In this document: positions 63,476-64,000 of the stretch, piece after piece | How the letters are laid out: every line of letters starts with the position of its first letter | How positions within the stretch are numbered: the first letter of the stretch is position 1 | Assembly: GCA_030407315.1 (NCBI GenBank) | Contig: JALQPE010001975.1 | Location: forward strand, 1-64,000 | DNA from: Asparagopsis taxiformis | Taxonomy: Eukaryota > Rhodophyta > Florideophyceae > Bonnemaisoniales > Bonnemaisoniaceae | Direction of reading: 5' to 3' | DNA: 64,000 bases | Program-made: the position numbers and the translations under genes | Notes under the pieces: model-generated | The model's database searches: none | The model's input: the letters and a program-made list of their open reading frames with translations, nothing else | What the model was told of the DNA's origin: nothing

Positions 63476-64000
63476 CTATGGTATCTGGACGAGCGGGTAG
63501 ACATCAAAAATTTCTACGGCTTTCTGCTCGAGGTTTGACATGAAATTGGTGTCGCAGGTAGGACTGTGCAGTATATGGGGGTGCTTGCAACAATTCTGTA
63601 GGACTGCCATTGAGAACATGCTCGCCGTACGATAGAAATTATGAGTCGAAGGTCGCCAGGGGTATGCGAGGCGGCTTGTCAAACCAATTTAGTAGTTGGC
63701 CCGAGTATGGGCGTCCGAAGTTGGCAGGCTGTTTGGGGCTGCGAGGGTCGGAGCGCGGTACTGCGCAGATACACGCAGGCGGGATGGAGAATCGGCTGGA
63801 TTAATATCAGACGGGATGTGGATGAAGAGTGGTTGTAGGTCATGAGCGATGACAATTGCGGCAAAGCGCCGACACGGTAGGGCAAGATCAGGAGATGAGG
63901 AGCGGCCTTTCTGGAGTGCTCCGATGGCCACCATTGAGTCAGAGAGTAAAAACAAGCGTTTTACTGTGATTGGATGGGAGACTGCCCATTCTACGGCGAG
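63476..64000 (-). pseudogene. DIRS-like RNase H end, cut by the window edge
   Basis: The minus-strand text LLSDSMVAIGALQKGRSSSP, then IHIPSDINPADSPSR (63955-63790), matches the RNase H end of DIRS pol. In-frame stops occur at 63689 and again before 63476, with same-frame text in between. RT would lie beyond 64000. Confidence 0.65.

Larger units (their letters stand above)
56396..64000 (-). mobile_element. DIRS-like tyrosine-recombinase retrotransposon, 5' end outside window, with nested copia
   Basis: The minus strand encodes an RNase H end and then a tyrosine recombinase, and shows no integrase, which is the DIRS order. Downstream of the recombinase, a 177-bp block occurs twice in direct orientation: 61702-61878, and a second copy split by the copia insertion (56396-56443 plus 61179-61316). 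About 385 bp lie between the copies. This fits the B1-A2-B2 end of split-direct-repeat (PAT/Ngaro-type) elements. The matching A1 would lie beyond 64000, so this reading is inferred. The ORFs carry several stops. Confidence 0.6.

Noticed and set aside
1..64000. CRISPR array, prophage or bacterial operon
   Set aside because: No regular short repeats with unique spacers and no bacterial gene order; the repeats present are eukaryotic transposon parts.

Overview
This is nuclear DNA from a eukaryote, and most of it is transposable elements. I saw no bacterial operons, no rRNA and no intact tRNA. The best guess at a host is a red alga: the host genes appear intronless and compact, they sit in small islands between LTR, DIRS-like and pogo elements, and they encode a secreted germin-like cupin and a secreted spondin-domain protein. 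That assignment is inference and is not proven by the window.

Layout, left to right. 1-1680: degraded tandem repeats. 1681-3084: non-coding DNA with three copies of a ~62-bp repeat. 3085-16468: a GC-rich Ty3/gypsy chromovirus-type element (element 1, minus orientation) with intact gag and pol and an extra 742-codon ORF on the opposite strand between pol and the 3' LTR. 16469-18626: a copia RT/RNase H fragment with a Tudor-like module. 19022-22132: broken copies of two host genes, an ABC-B type transporter and the INO80 ATPase. 22841-37520: two near-identical 5,700-bp Ty3/gypsy copies (R3-left, minus; R3-right, plus) in inverted orientation. They flank a 3,280-bp segment that holds the amputated integrase tail and chromodomain of another gypsy element plus a broken NDUFAF7/MidA-like gene. 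37521-44160: the rest of that gypsy element (element 2, minus), decayed. 44161-47600: a possible coiled-coil gene, diverged repeats, a SINE-like tRNA-derived segment and one more gypsy pol remnant. 47788-50355: a complete but inactivated pogo-like DNA transposon with terminal inverted repeats and a TA duplication. 50356-56148: the host island (germin-like gene, an unrecognised broken ORF, spondin-domain gene). 56396-64000: a DIRS-like tyrosine-recombinase retrotransposon (minus) that runs off the right edge; a 4.7-kb copia element with 132-bp LTRs is inserted in its terminal repeat.

The strongest results are three. First, the 4-bp target-site duplications of the two R3 copies match only if the segment between them (28541-31820) is flipped. 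The same flip restores the reading frame of element 2 pol across the R3 insertion, so an inversion between the two copies (or an assembly mis-orientation) is directly readable. Second, element 1 carries a long antisense ORF module bracketed by two copies of a polypurine-tract-adjacent motif. Third, the DIRS-like element shows a B1-A2-B2 arrangement of terminal repeats, with the copia insertion in one B copy and an empty-site version in the other.

Reading frames given for gag/pol pairs often begin at non-ATG codons because pol is reached by frameshifting; those 5' limits are nominal.
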